49,798 nt of DNA from Candidatus Thiodiazotropha sp. (GCA_023838465.1 JAIVEQ010000004.1:99379-149176), one strand, 5' to 3'; positions 1-9,501 are shown, counted from the first letter of the stretch. Numbers and translations: made by a program. The notes: generated by a model not told the origin, from the letters alone.

Positions 1-9
1 ACTCAGCAT
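1..9 (-). CDS. start of next operon gene, cut by window edge
   Basis: An ATG on the minus strand (9..7) lies one base after the stop of the FAD/NAD-binding subunit, in the sequence TGACATG. Only three codons are inside the window, so the product cannot be read. In group 3b hydrogenase operons the next gene is usually the small hydrogenase subunit, which would fit, but that is inference from gene order only. Confidence 0.4.
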
Positions 10-10
10 G

Positions 11-844
11 TCAGAACCCCTTTGACCCCAAAAAGTCAGCCAGTTCCGAATAGCAGAAGACAGGACCGTCCCTGCAAACCAGCTTCGGCCCTATCTGACA
101 GTGCCCGCACTGACCCATGCCACACTGCATATTGCGCTCCATACTGAACCAAATCTGGCTGTCAGGCAGTCCGAGTGACCGCAGATTGGCAATGGCGGCC
201 ATCATCATCAATTCCGGCCCGCACAACAGGGCGATGATTCGGCCGATTCGTAGGCTGAGTTGGTCGATCAACTCGGTCACCATACCTTGTTGACCTTGCC
301 ATCCCTGGGTCGCCACATCTGCAGCAAGCAGAACTTTGACATCCTTTTCCTGTATCCATTTTTCATACTGTTCACGCCATATCAGGTCGTTGGCATGCTT
401 AACACCCTGCAGGATATTGATGTGTCCAAATTGGTCCCTTCGATTCATCAAATATCGAATCACCGAAACCAACGGAGCACAACCCAATCCACCAGTAACC
501 AACAATACATCCCGACCCTGTGCCTCTTGCAGCGGCCATCCCCGTCCAAATGGGCCACGAATACCTACATGATCACCCGACTTAAGTTTCGACAGCCCTT
601 CAGATACCCGGCCCACGATGCGGATGGTGTGATCGAAAAAATGGCTATCCAGCGGATCACTGACAATGGAGATAGCAATCTCACCGACACCAAACAGCGT
701 AACCATATTGAACTGGCCGGGTGAGAAGCTAAAAGTCTCCTGAGCATCGCTATCTTCAAACTGCATACGCAGCGTAAAAATATTTGATGACTCCTGCGTC
801 TGTTGGTCAATCACCGCAACCCGCGGCAGGAACAGATCAGACAT
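11..844 (-). CDS. hydG: hydrogenase/sulfhydrogenase gamma subunit (FAD/NAD(P)-binding, 2Fe-2S)
   Basis: A 277-residue protein of the ferredoxin-NADP reductase superfamily that should move electrons between NAD(P)H and the iron-sulfur subunit encoded just upstream. An FAD-binding beta-barrel comes first (motif GPFGRGWP near residues 97-104), then a nucleotide domain with VTGGLGCAPL (around 117-126) and CGPELMMMA (around 208-216). The C-terminus carries four cysteines (CGMGQCGHC, then a later CRDGP) that bind a 2Fe-2S cluster as in PyrK and HydG. Its start overlaps the preceding gene by 8 bases, indicating translational coupling. The hydrogenase assignment is by family and neighbour; a related reductase for another iron-sulfur enzyme is possible because the catalytic subunits are outside the window. 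Confidence 0.85.
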   Translation of the reverse strand: MSDLFLPRVAVIDQQTQESSNIFTLRMQFEDSDAQETFSFSPGQFNMVTLFGVGEIAISIVSDPLDSHFFDHTIRIVGRVSEGLSKLKSGDHVGIRGPFGRGWPLQEAQGRDVLLVTGGLGCAPLVSVIRYLMNRRDQFGHINILQGVKHANDLIWREQYEKWIQEKDVKVLLAADVATQGWQGQQGMVTELIDQLSLRIGRIIALLCGPELMMMAAIANLRSLGLPDSQIWFSMERNMQCGMGQCGHCQIGPKLVCRDGPVFCYSELADFLGSKGF

Positions 845-1994
845 CGAGACTACCCTCCCATAGAATCGTTTCAGCTTCCTCGGTCAAATCGATACCAACC
901 GGGCACCAGGTGATACAACGACCACAACCAGTGCAACCGATGCGTCCCTGCTGCTCCTGCCACCCCGCCAGTTTATGAGTCAACCACTGTCGATAGCGTT
1001 GCATGGAGTTTGTACGCACCTGAAATCCGGTCATGCTGCTATGACCGGCACTGAAACAGGAGCTCCACTGGCGCACCTTTTGTGCACTCTTGCCATCCAA
1101 TGCCAGCGCGTGCTGCGTGTCATAACAGAAACAGGTTGGGCAGACCGCTGTACAGTTGCCACAGGAGAGGCATCGTTCAGCCACTTCCCACCAATGGCCA
1201 TGCTCTAGCCGCTGATAAAGCCCCATCAACAGATCTGCCTCTGGCAGCTGACGCTGTTGTGCTTCGGTGGCCTGTGTGGTCATCTGAAGCATCTGCTCCA
1301 GTTGCCTGTCTTCGGCTGGTTGCAGTGACAATTTGTGAACAATCTGCTTGCCTTTTGTACTCCCGGACCAGATCAGAAACCCCTCATTCAATTCACTCAG
1401 GCCTATGTCGTATCCCTTGTCCAATGCTGGACCATCGCCTGTGGAGACACAAAAGCAGGTCTCCGCCGAGTGGCTACAATCCACGCCAATCAGCAACAGC
1501 TGTTCGCGCCGCTTCTGGTAGTGCGGATCAGCTGCTTCACCCTCTAAAAAGTGTCTATCCTGAATGGCCAGGGCCGCTAGATCACAGGCCCTGACACCTA
1601 TCACAGCAGTCAGTTTCTGTTGTGGCAACTCTAACTGAAAACCCAATCCTTGATGCTGTTCGGACCAGAGGTGTTCTTTCGGTGCAAAACAGAGAGGCTT
1701 GAGACCCTGTGGACCGTGATTCCATGCAAACACACTTGATCCAGCACCCGTCTGTAGACGATAACGGCCTGGCTGCTGCTGATTACCAACCCCGTGGGGA
1801 AGCCTCTCCACAGCGGTTATTTCCGAAAACTGAATGACGCCATCCCTGACCACCGGGCCTAAAATGCTGTAACCGCTTTGTAATATGAGATCGAACAGTT
1901 CCTGCAATCGATCACGCGCAAGAAATCCCGGTCGACGCTCAACATCAGTGACATGTGGGTTCACGGCTTCTCCACTGCGGGGCTTGGTCATCAT
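837..1994 (-). CDS. hydB: 4Fe-4S dicluster protein, hydrogenase beta-subunit type
   Basis: An iron-sulfur electron-transfer subunit of about 385 residues. The C-terminal half holds two 4Fe-4S motifs: CLSCGNCTAVCPTCFC and CTGCGRCITWCP. The N-terminal half (FLARDRLQELFD, then a conserved GP.VRDG segment) matches the beta subunit of group 3b NAD(P)-linked hydrogenases and related sulfhydrogenases. The frame is open up to an ATG at 2060, but family members start close to the RDRLQ segment, and an AGGA lies just before the ATG pair at 1994/1991, so the shorter start is preferred. It is the first gene of the visible operon and is divergent from nifJ. Confidence 0.82.
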   Translation of the reverse strand: MMTKPRSGEAVNPHVTDVERRPGFLARDRLQELFDLILQSGYSILGPVVRDGVIQFSEITAVERLPHGVGNQQQPGRYRLQTGAGSSVFAWNHGPQGLKPLCFAPKEHLWSEQHQGLGFQLELPQQKLTAVIGVRACDLAALAIQDRHFLEGEAADPHYQKRREQLLLIGVDCSHSAETCFCVSTGDGPALDKGYDIGLSELNEGFLIWSGSTKGKQIVHKLSLQPAEDRQLEQMLQMTTQATEAQQRQLPEADLLMGLYQRLEHGHWWEVAERCLSCGNCTAVCPTCFCYDTQHALALDGKSAQKVRQWSSCFSAGHSSMTGFQVRTNSMQRYRQWLTHKLAGWQEQQGRIGCTGCGRCITWCPVGIDLTEEAETILWEGSLDV

Positions 1995-2357
1995 CCTGAT
2001 TGAGCGTAGAGTAAAATCCAAAGCTACGGCATGGATGGGGTGGAAATCATTCCCACCCACGTATAAGTCTAGACAATGAACTGCGACTTTTTTGTCTTAC
2101 TGATAGCATGGAAACTCACACTAAAATAACAATGGACTCATCACTCAATCACCCGATCAATAGCGGCTAACTGTTGTGACAATATTGATAGTGAATGCCT
2201 GCCTGAAAACGTCTTGCAGACGTGTAGATAGCGGGCAGGATGCCGCATTTCCAGGAATCAATAGTCAGGATGAGTGCTAAACCGGTAAAAACCATACTTT
2301 CACGAATACCTGGGTCAACAAATTCAGGTAGTAATAAACGAATCAGGAACAGAGGAT
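1995..2357. other. divergent intergenic region between hydB and nifJ
   Basis: This gap must contain promoters for both flanking operons. The nifJ leader can fold: a perfect ACGTCT/AGACGT hairpin (about 2210-2224) sits inside an outer CCTGCC/GGGCAGG stem (about 2198-2240). No poly-T tract follows, so a terminator is unlikely. The FNR-like half sites present (TTGAT, ATCAA) are not correctly spaced. Confidence 0.45.
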
Positions 2358-5300
2358 ATGTCCGATAAAATGGTCACTATCGACGGCAATGAAGCCGCTG
2401 CCCATATCGCCCACCTTACCAATGAGGTGATCGCCATCTACCCCATCACCCCCGCTTCACCGATGGGAGAGTGGTCCGATGAGTGGTCTGCCAAAGGAAT
2501 AAAGAACATCTGGGGTACTGTACCGGATGTGATCGAGATGCAGAGTGAGGCAGGTGCAGCAGGAACGGTGCATGGCGCCTTGCAGGCCGGTTCACTCTCA
2601 ACCTCGTTTACCGCCTCCCAGGGCCTGTTACTGATGATCCCCAACATGTACAAGATCGCTGGTGAGCTGACACCGACGGTACTGCATGTCTCTGCACGTT
2701 CCCTGGCAGCTCAGGCCCTCTCCATTTTCGGTGACCACAGTGATGTGATGGCCTGTCGTGCCACCGGCTATGCCATGCTCTGCTCCGCCAGTGTGCAGGA
2801 GGTGGCAGACTTTGCCCTGATCGCGCAAGCGGCCACCCTCGAGAGCCGCATTCCTTATCTTCACTTCTTTGATGGGTTTCGCACCTCCCATGAAGTGAAC
2901 AAGATCACCCTGCCCGAACATGACATGATTAAGGCGATGATCGACGAAGAGCTGGTGACTGCCCACCGTGAGCGGGCGCTATCACCGGATCATCCAGTGA
3001 TCCGTGGCACCTCGCAGAATCCGGATGTCTATTTTCAGGGACGCGAAACGGTCAATCCCTTCTATGCCGAAGCACCGGATATATTGCAGGCATCGATGGA
3101 TCGGTTTGCCCGACTCACCGACCGACACTACAGCTTGTTCGAATATATCGGTACGGAGCAGCCGGAGCGCCTGATCGTACTGATGGGCTCAGGTATCGGT
3201 GCAGCACAGGAGACAGTGGAACACCTGGTCGCGGAAGGCGAAAAGCTCGGCATGCTCAAGGTGCGTCTGTTCCGCCCCTTCTCTGCCGATCGACTGCTGA
3301 ACGCAATACCCGATTCCGTGCAGAAGATCGCCGTACTCGATCGCACCAAGGAGCCAGGAGCTGACGGGGAACCGCTCTATAAGGATGTCCTGGGGGCCTT
3401 CGCTCAGGCCTACAGTGACGGACGACGCAGCCAACTACCCCGTATCACCGGCGGTCGCTACGGACTTTCGTCCAAGGAGTTCACCCCGGCGATGGTTAGA
3501 GGCATCTTCGATGAGTTGAGCAAGGAGAAACCCAGAAACCCCTTCACTGTCGGCATTATCGACGATCTCAGCAAGACCAGTCTGCCTTGGGACAGCCGCT
3601 TTCGACCCGCTGCCAGCCGGGGGGTTACCGCCTGTATCTTCTATGGCCTGGGCGCAGACGGCACGGTTTCGGCCAATAAGAACTCCATCAAGATCATTGG
3701 CGAGGAGACTGAAAACCATGCCCAGGGCTATTTTCAATATGACTCCAAAAAGTCCGGTGCTGTCACAGTCTCTCACCTGCGATTCGGCCCCGACCCAATC
3801 AACAGTACCTACTTGATAGACGCCGATGAAGCGAGCTTCGTTGGCTGTCACCAACCCATCTTTCTCGATCGTTATCAGATGCTCGACAAGGCAAAACCCG
3901 GCGGCGTGTTTCTGCTCAATACCAGTATCGAGCCGGAACAGGTATGGGACAGCCTACCGGGAGAGATGCAACAGCAGATGATCGCGAAGGCACTCAGTTT
4001 TTATATCATCGACGCCTATAAAATAGCGGCGGATACCGGCATGGGCCGGCGCATCAACACCATCATGCAGACCTGCTTCTTTGTCATATCCGGTCTTCTC
4101 GATCAGCGCAGAGCCATCGCATTGATCAAAGAGGCGGTGAAAAAGAGCTACGGCAGAAAAGGCGCCCGCCTGCTGGATCGCAACTACGCCGCCATCGATG
4201 CCACATTGGCCGGTCTGCATCAGGTCCCTCTCTCCCAGACAGTCACTCAGCAAACTCCACACAAACCAGCTGTGCCGACCAGTGCCCCAGCCTTTGTACA
4301 GCAGGTCACCTCTCTCATCATTGCCGGTAAGGGGGATTACATTCCGGTCAGCCTGATGCCGGCGGACGGCACCTGGCCCCTGGGCACCACTGCCTATGAA
4401 AAACGCAATATTGCCCTGCAGCTGCCGAAGTGGGAGATGGACCTTTGTACCCACTGCGGCAAGTGCCCATTGGTCTGCCCCCATGCCGCCATCCGCTCCA
4501 AGGTATTTCCGGAAGCCATCACCGAGAACGCGCCGGAGAGCTTCCTGCACGTTCAGGTCAAGGGTGGCAAGGATTTCGAACCCGGTACCCACATCAGTTA
4601 CCAGGTAGCCCCCGATGACTGCACCGGTTGCGGCCTCTGTGTCGAGATCTGTCCCATTCGGGATAAGAAGAATCCACAGCGTAAGGCCCTGAATATGGTT
4701 GAGGATCAGGCCTATCATGAGCAGGAACGTACCAATTGGGACTTCTTTCTCGGCCTACCGGAATATGATCGCAGCCGTCTGAAGGAGACCACCCTCAAAG
4801 GAGCGATGATCATGCAGCCCCTGTTCGAGTTCTCCGGCGCCTGCGTCGGTTGTGGCGAGACCCCTTACATCAAACTGGCCACTCAGCTGTTCGGTGATCG
4901 GATGTTGATCGCCAACGCCACCGGCTGCTCATCGATCTATGGTGGCAACCTACCCACCACCCCCTACACCACCAATCCCGCAGGGCGAGGACCAGCCTGG
5001 TCCAACTCCCTGTTCGAGGACAATGCTGAGTTTGGCCTGGGTATGCGAATCGCCATCGACAAGCAGAGAGAGCATGCCAAAGAGTTGGTTGCCGTGATGG
5101 CTGATCAGCTGGGTGATGAACTCACAGTGGCACTGCTCAGCGCCGATCAACATAGCGAGGCTGCCATCTTTGAGCAGCGTGAGCGAATCGAAATCCTGAT
5201 GGAGAAATTGGGTCAGATCGGCACACCCCAAGCCAGAAGTCTACTGGCGGTTGCTGACAACCTGGCGAAGAAGAGTGTCTGGTTGGTAGGCGGCGATGGC

Positions 5301-5933
5301 TGGGCTTATGACATCGGCTATGGTGGTGTCGATCATGTGCTCTCCACCGGACGCAACGTCAACATCCTGTTACTCGATACCGAGACCTACTCCAACACCG
5401 GCGGGCAGACTTCCAAGGCCACCCCATTGGGGGCAGTGGCCAAATTCTCGGCCGGCGGCAAACCGACCAACAAAAAAGATATCGCATTGATGGCCATGGC
5501 CTATGGCAATGTCTATGTGGCCCAGGTCACTTTTGGCGCAAAGGATGTACACACCCTGCGTATCTTTCTGGAGGCCGAGTCTTATGATGGCCCGTCATTG
5601 ATTATCTGCTATTCGCCCTGTATCGCCCATGGTGTCGACCTGTCAAACAACATCCGGCAACAGGAATTGGCGGTCGACTCGGGTCACTGGCCCCTGTTCC
5701 GCTACGACCCACGTCGCAGCGAAAAGGGAGAAAACCCCTTGAAGATGGATTCCAAGGAGCCCTCCATACCCTATCGGGATTTTGCTAGCACAGAAACTCG
5801 ATTCAGTGTGCTACAGCGAACCCACCCGGAGGCTTCTGAACGTTTTCTGCGACAGGCACAGCAGCAGATCAAAACCCGCTATCAGCTTTATGAGCAACTG
5901 GCGCAGTTGGCGACGGGAGAAGCCAAAGGTTAA
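2358..5933 (+). CDS. nifJ: pyruvate:ferredoxin (flavodoxin) oxidoreductase
   Basis: A 1191-residue single-chain enzyme that interconverts pyruvate plus CoA with acetyl-CoA and CO2, reducing ferredoxin or flavodoxin. The domains are in the usual order: pyrimidine-binding TPP domain starting MVTIDGNEAAAHIAHLTNEV, domain with ITPASPMGEWSDEW, gamma domain, a 2x4Fe-4S ferredoxin domain (CTHCGKCPLVCPHAAI and CTGCGLCVEICP at about 4447-4657), a further CVGCGE cluster motif, and the TPP-binding half ending with GDGWAYDIGYGGVDHV and LLDTETYSNTGGQ. The length fits the family. GAGGA precedes the ATG. It stands alone, divergent from the hydrogenase genes, which could share its ferredoxin or NAD(P)H pool. 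Confidence 0.97.
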   Translation: MSDKMVTIDGNEAAAHIAHLTNEVIAIYPITPASPMGEWSDEWSAKGIKNIWGTVPDVIEMQSEAGAAGTVHGALQAGSLSTSFTASQGLLLMIPNMYKIAGELTPTVLHVSARSLAAQALSIFGDHSDVMACRATGYAMLCSASVQEVADFALIAQAATLESRIPYLHFFDGFRTSHEVNKITLPEHDMIKAMIDEELVTAHRERALSPDHPVIRGTSQNPDVYFQGRETVNPFYAEAPDILQASMDRFARLTDRHYSLFEYIGTEQPERLIVLMGSGIGAAQETVEHLVAEGEKLGMLKVRLFRPFSADRLLNAIPDSVQKIAVLDRTKEPGADGEPLYKDVLGAFAQAYSDGRRSQLPRITGGRYGLSSKEFTPAMVRGIFDELSKEKPRNPFTVGIIDDLSKTSLPWDSRFRPAASRGVTACIFYGLGADGTVSANKNSIKIIGEETENHAQGYFQYDSKKSGAVTVSHLRFGPDPINSTYLIDADEASFVGCHQPIFLDRYQMLDKAKPGGVFLLNTSIEPEQVWDSLPGEMQQQMIAKALSFYIIDAYKIAADTGMGRRINTIMQTCFFVISGLLDQRRAIALIKEAVKKSYGRKGARLLDRNYAAIDATLAGLHQVPLSQTVTQQTPHKPAVPTSAPAFVQQVTSLIIAGKGDYIPVSLMPADGTWPLGTTAYEKRNIALQLPKWEMDLCTHCGKCPLVCPHAAIRSKVFPEAITENAPESFLHVQVKGGKDFEPGTHISYQVAPDDCTGCGLCVEICPIRDKKNPQRKALNMVEDQAYHEQERTNWDFFLGLPEYDRSRLKETTLKGAMIMQPLFEFSGACVGCGETPYIKLATQLFGDRMLIANATGCSSIYGGNLPTTPYTTNPAGRGPAWSNSLFEDNAEFGLGMRIAIDKQREHAKELVAVMADQLGDELTVALLSADQHSEAAIFEQRERIEILMEKLGQIGTPQARSLLAVADNLAKKSVWLVGGDGWAYDIGYGGVDHVLSTGRNVNILLLDTETYSNTGGQTSKATPLGAVAKFSAGGKPTNKKDIALMAMAYGNVYVAQVTFGAKDVHTLRIFLEAESYDGPSLIICYSPCIAHGVDLSNNIRQQELAVDSGHWPLFRYDPRRSEKGENPLKMDSKEPSIPYRDFASTETRFSVLQRTHPEASERFLRQAQQQIKTRYQLYEQLAQLATGEAKG

Positions 5934-5960
5934 TTTTGAATTATAAGTTTTGAGTTGAAC
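5931..5960. repeat. AT-rich dispersed repeat fragment
   Basis: A short AATTTTGAATTATAAGTTTT-type sequence at the end of nifJ. It resembles arms of the longer inverted repeat at 36733-36859 and the motif at 10381-10411. It is probably a remnant of the same small repeat family, judged by eye only. Confidence 0.4.
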
Positions 5961-5983
5961 AAGCGAACAATATAAACAGTTTG

Positions 5984-6316
5984 TTATGAAGTGCCAGATG
6001 TTGATGAAACCAATTTTAATCCCACGATCCCTGATACAATGAGAAGCAAGCAAACTATTCTCAGGATGTCTCGTGATTCACCTAACAATAGCATACCTAA
6101 TATCGCGACTCCTACCGCACCAATTCCCGTCCAGACAGCGTACGCAGTGCCTACAGGAATGGTTTTCATGGCTATCGAAAGAAGCAAAAAACTAATGGCC
6201 ATAGCAGAGATAGTAAGAAGCGAAGGAAAAAGTTTAGTGAAACCATCAGTGTATTTAAGTCCGATCGCCCATCCACATTCGAACAAGCCAGCGACTACCA
6301 GATAAATCCATGCCAT
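5984..6316 (-). CDS. sugE: SMR-family transporter, SugE/Gdx type
   Basis: A 110-residue small multidrug resistance protein with four predicted membrane helices. The first helix carries the essential glutamate in [15 protein letters not shown], the pattern that separates SugE/Gdx guanidinium exporters from EmrE. The third helix has [14 protein letters not shown], typical of the family. AAAGG lies 8 bases before the ATG. I saw no guanidine riboswitch in the leader (6317-6470), so substrate specificity rests on the protein motif alone. Confidence 0.9.
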   Translation of the reverse strand: MAWIYLVVAGLFECGWAIGLKYTDGFTKLFPSLLTISAMAISFLLLSIAMKTIPVGTAYAVWTGIGAVGVAILGMLLLGESRDILRIVCLLLIVSGIVGLKLVSSTSGTS

Positions 6317-6476
6317 AGTTATACCTTTTATAAAATACCCGTTGACTCATAAAGCACTAGCACTACTTTACAGTGTCCCAAACTTGAGTGATTGGTTAGG
6401 CCAAATACTGTACTAATCAGCGTGCAACGAAACGGAGCTTCCGTGTGAATGACAGTTAACTGTTTTTAGTAATTGG

Positions 6477-6887
6477 TTAGAGCATTCCAAGTAGTTCACC
6501 TAAGCTCATCACTAGCTGGCCCTGACCTTTGTTAAGGTAGATTCCAAACTGGGCAATCAAAGAATAAGCAAATGCAAACTGAGCCAAAGCATAACCAGCA
6601 ATAGTGAACTGACTAATGCTCACAACCCCTACACCAAATTGGGACAGGGTAAAGATGCCATAGGCAAACTGACCGATAGCAAATACACCTCTTGCTGGTA
6701 CTGGGACACGATTTGGACGAAATTTAAAAGAAACATGAAGCAATGGTAACCCAAAAAATGTGGTTTCAGATTTGTATTCAAAACCCCATCCGTCCCATTT
6801 TTCCTTTGCCGGATAAGGAGCGCCGCAGCTAGGGCAGGCCGTTGCCTGTTCGGATACTTTATGCTGGCATTCTCGACATAGTTTCAT
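6477..6887 (-). CDS. zinc-ribbon protein with ten-residue QF repeats
   Basis: A 136-residue protein. Residues 1-25 form a zinc ribbon (CRECQ..., CPSCGAPYP). After a linker, five QF dipeptides follow at exact ten-residue intervals (GQFAYGIFTL, SQFGVGVVSI, SQFTIAGYAL, AQFAFAYSLI, AQFG), all in a glycine-rich, hydrophobic background. The spacing suggests a regular fold such as stacked beta turns or a membrane-associated sheet. The function is unknown. It stands alone between sugE and a truncated chrA. Confidence 0.7.
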   Translation of the reverse strand: MKLCRECQHKVSEQATACPSCGAPYPAKEKWDGWGFEYKSETTFFGLPLLHVSFKFRPNRVPVPARGVFAIGQFAYGIFTLSQFGVGVVSISQFTIAGYALAQFAFAYSLIAQFGIYLNKGQGQLVMSLGELLGML

Positions 6888-7001
6888 TTTTTATTGCTCA
6901 ACTTTAAAGTTCACCCACGGCAATGAAATACAGCGGAATTGTTGTTCGAGTGTAGCACCTTGTCAGCCCGTCACATGACATTTACAGAAATAAAGTACTG
7001 C

Positions 7002-7223
7002 TCAAGCCAATAACAGCACATGCACCAACCATCCGATATATGTGGTCAATTGTTGCGCATCAGGACCAGGCAGAACCATTGTGTAATTAAGGGCATGTAA
7101 AATGCGACGTTCAGAAATCCATCTCCGTTTTTCAACCAATTCCTGATGCATCATACTTATTTGGCCAGCAGGCCCACTGAAACAGATAAATCCCAATTTC
7201 AACCAATAGACAAATGCCAGCAT
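7002..7223 (-). pseudogene. chrA: chromate transporter ChrA, N-terminal fragment
   Basis: A 73-residue frame matches only the start of ChrA chromate/sulfate antiporters: [20 protein letters not shown], then [14 protein letters not shown] and [18 protein letters not shown]. ChrA proteins are usually around 400 residues; the remaining transmembrane part is absent downstream, and the frame ends soon after YIGWLVH. The frame also runs a little upstream without a convincing start. It is almost certainly a non-functional remnant left by a deletion. Confidence 0.8.
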
Positions 7224-7365
7224 AAAAAGTATTTCATTAGGTTGTTTTTCTAATTCTTCTGTAGTTATTGACGTTCAATATTACACTCAAGTTATTGCGT
7301 TCTTGTTTTTATGGGATACCATTGCAAATCAGATGCAGGTTTTCGGGCCAGCTGCATTACCATGA

Positions 7366-7989
7366 TTAGACCTCTATTACGCCCAATAGCTTTAAACCAT
7401 CAATAAAAAGCACGAGTGCTAAAACAACCAATATCAACCCAAGGAAACGCATTGTGTATAGGTACGTATTACCACTCAAAAAAGATTTTGATTTTCCAAC
7501 CAATACTGCCAACACAATTTTCGATCCTACTAGAAAAATATAAAAACCACTAATAAACAACAAAGGCGAAATAATATTGATACTCAGTGCCTTCGTCATC
7601 ATTGGAGCACCTACACTAAGCCAAAACAAATAAGGGTGTGGGCTTAGCGCATTAGTTAATATCCCTTTTATCAATGACTTAGACTTTGGCTGTTGAAGAT
7701 TGAGCTCATTTCCTTTTAAACGCAGACTTTCATACCCCATATACAAAACAAAGCAGCTGCCAACCAATGAAACCACCCCTAGTATGTTATGAAAATTTGA
7801 TAGCTGTGCAAAAACAAATAAAGTTAAAATAATTATTGGCAAATCAGTGATAATTGGAGCGAGTGAAACTTTAACTCCTGATTTAATATCATGCTCTAGA
7901 GTTTCAGAAATCACCAGGGCTAAAAGTGGGCCCGGGGCAAAACCGGCAGATAAACCTAAAATAATTCCAATAGTCAAATAATAAACCAT
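7366..7989 (-). CDS. LysE/RhtB-family exporter
   Basis: A 207-residue membrane protein with about six hydrophobic segments. The N-terminus has the LysE-family motif GLSAGFAPGPLLALV, followed by helices and a lysine-rich cytoplasmic loop near residues 70-105. The C-terminal helices (FLGLILVVLALVLFIDGLKL) fit the family, which exports amino acids or related metabolites. The substrate cannot be told from sequence. The codon use is AT-rich compared with nearby core genes, so transfer is possible. Confidence 0.8.
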   Translation of the reverse strand: MVYYLTIGIILGLSAGFAPGPLLALVISETLEHDIKSGVKVSLAPIITDLPIIILTLFVFAQLSNFHNILGVVSLVGSCFVLYMGYESLRLKGNELNLQQPKSKSLIKGILTNALSPHPYLFWLSVGAPMMTKALSINIISPLLFISGFYIFLVGSKIVLAVLVGKSKSFLSGNTYLYTMRFLGLILVVLALVLFIDGLKLLGVIEV

Positions 7990-8199
7990 TTCTCGTTATC
8001 TGCCACTGATGGTATATAGCCCGCTGAAATTGTAGTGTGGTCTAACGAACCCGTCGAAAATCCTGTTTTTGGATAACAGATTTGTAGCCGGTTGATTCTC
8101 GACTTTGCTCATTCATTGTTTTACGTATTTATCTGTAATTTACTAGCTAAACGAATTCAATCCATCCTATTCCTCGTTTCTATACCCATTCCCATCCAT

Positions 8200-8575
8200 A
8201 TCGGTGGATCTTCAGGATATTGTTCAACATCATCGACAATTTCCATTACCCGTCAACCTTGCGTTTCCCCCTGAGACTGAATCACTTTATCCCTATGGCA
8301 TCAGTGATGAGACCAAACACCGGTTATACTGTACCCAATTGCTGACTGTAAATGTGCCGCCCTTCAGGACTGTCGATGTTGCGCTTCAATCATTCGATGA
8401 TCCCTGCCTTCTGCTCTTTAGTCATGTCCAGCGCTACATTGATCTGTCTTGGCATACGTTGCTTCTCACTCCTCAAACAACGCTTTCTGAGTCCACACTC
8501 GTTGCAGTCTTCCCATAAGCCTGAAACTGCACGAACAGATGATGATCGATTTTGGCACGTATTGCATTTAACCAT
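8200..8575 (-). pseudogene. decayed IS1182-type transposase, C-terminal remnant
   Basis: Reading the minus strand through stops gives a recognisable IS1182-like tail: CNECGLRKRCLRSEKQ, then IDSPEGRHIYSQQLGTV, PVFGLITDAIGIK, FSLRGKRKVDG and WKLSMMLNNI. These motifs are in the right order but are broken by at least one frameshift and several stop codons (for example GTV-stop-PVFG). It is a non-functional insertion-sequence fossil. The plus-strand open frames here are shadows. Confidence 0.75.
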
Positions 8576-8639
8576 ATCGACTTACCTGCCGGACAACTTC
8601 TTGCTTGAACTCATCAGCGAGTTTTCCGTTTCCCATCAT
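8568..8639 (-). pseudogene. IS3-family OrfA, N-terminal fragment
   Basis: A 23-residue open frame, MMGNGKLADEFKQEVVRQVS followed by RYG and a stop, matches the helix-turn-helix start of IS3-family OrfA proteins, which typically begin with a ...FSDEFKQEVVRQV... segment. It breaks off exactly where the IS1182-like remnant begins, so two unrelated elements are joined here. GGAGG lies just upstream. Confidence 0.6.
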
Positions 8640-8740
8640 CTGTGCCTCCCATGGTTTAAATTAAACTATAGGAGTGTCTGCAGGTTTGGAGGAAGTCCAA
8701 CAGTTGGTACTCGCGAATACAGAGAAACTGAATAACACCA

Positions 8741-9436
8741 TCATTTGTTGACTGCGTGGGCAATAGCCGAGGGTGTATCGCAACCAACTATCGCAGGAGC
8801 CTCTTGAATAAGTCCATCATTCTCAAGAGCCTCAACCATAAATAGGGCAAAGTCCACTCTGCGAGTAATGTTGCTTTTTAGTATAGGGTCACCCACATGA
8901 TGGCTCCATACCGGTAGCCCCTGACTTTCTCCCTCTTCGAGGTCACTGCCACGCACAACCGTCCAACGGGTATCACTGGCAAATACCCTCCGGCATGCTT
9001 CTACCTGATCGTCAATGTCTACTAAACGAACTAATCTCGCAATCCAACCAAAGACCTTCACGAGCGTTTTAAAGGTTATTGAGTAAACATCCTTTCCATC
9101 ACGTGTTATATGCCAGCCACAGGAAAAGATAAGGCGTGCATCAGGTCGTGCGTGATCCAGTACGGCCTGAGCTGTTCCAGTCGAGTAGTGCAGAATACCC
9201 CAAGGGACCAGAACAGTTAGCACACCATCACAGCCTGCCACCGCTTCTTTGATAATCTCATCATCATTTGTCGCACCCGGTATAATGGTGATTCGTCCCT
9301 TGAATGCATCGAGTTTATCCACACTACCTTCCCGACAAACGCCAACTACCTGGTAGCCTCGATCCAGAGCATGCTGAACCATGTACCGGCCAAGCTTCCC
9401 TGATGCACCCACAATACAGACTTTAGACATAGTCAT
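8741..9436 (-). CDS. NAD(P)-binding oxidoreductase, atypical SDR/NmrA type
   Basis: A 231-residue single-domain Rossmann protein. The N-terminus VCIVGASGKLGRYMVQHAL contains the GxxGxxG dinucleotide motif of atypical short-chain dehydrogenases, followed by an acidic and aromatic-rich sheet pattern typical of NAD(P)H-binding NmrA-like proteins. AGGAG lies nine bases before the first of two closely spaced ATGs. No catalytic YxxxK is evident, so a regulatory or unusual reductase role is as likely as a classical dehydrogenase. The substrate is unknown. Confidence 0.75.
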   Translation of the reverse strand: MTMSKVCIVGASGKLGRYMVQHALDRGYQVVGVCREGSVDKLDAFKGRITIIPGATNDDEIIKEAVAGCDGVLTVLVPWGILHYSTGTAQAVLDHARPDARLIFSCGWHITRDGKDVYSITFKTLVKVFGWIARLVRLVDIDDQVEACRRVFASDTRWTVVRGSDLEEGESQGLPVWSHHVGDPILKSNITRRVDFALFMVEALENDGLIQEAPAIVGCDTPSAIAHAVNK

Positions 9437-9501
9437 CCTTTCACTCCTTGGGATACCAGCTTATTTATGCAGTAAACTGCTCTCCTTTGAAGTGGTGCCA
9501 A

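Noticed and set aside
3954..4718. 254-residue minus-strand frame in nifJ
   Set aside because: Shadow of nifJ; no motif.
6317..6470. Guanidine riboswitch upstream of sugE
   Set aside because: No conserved riboswitch motif could be recognised in the leader.
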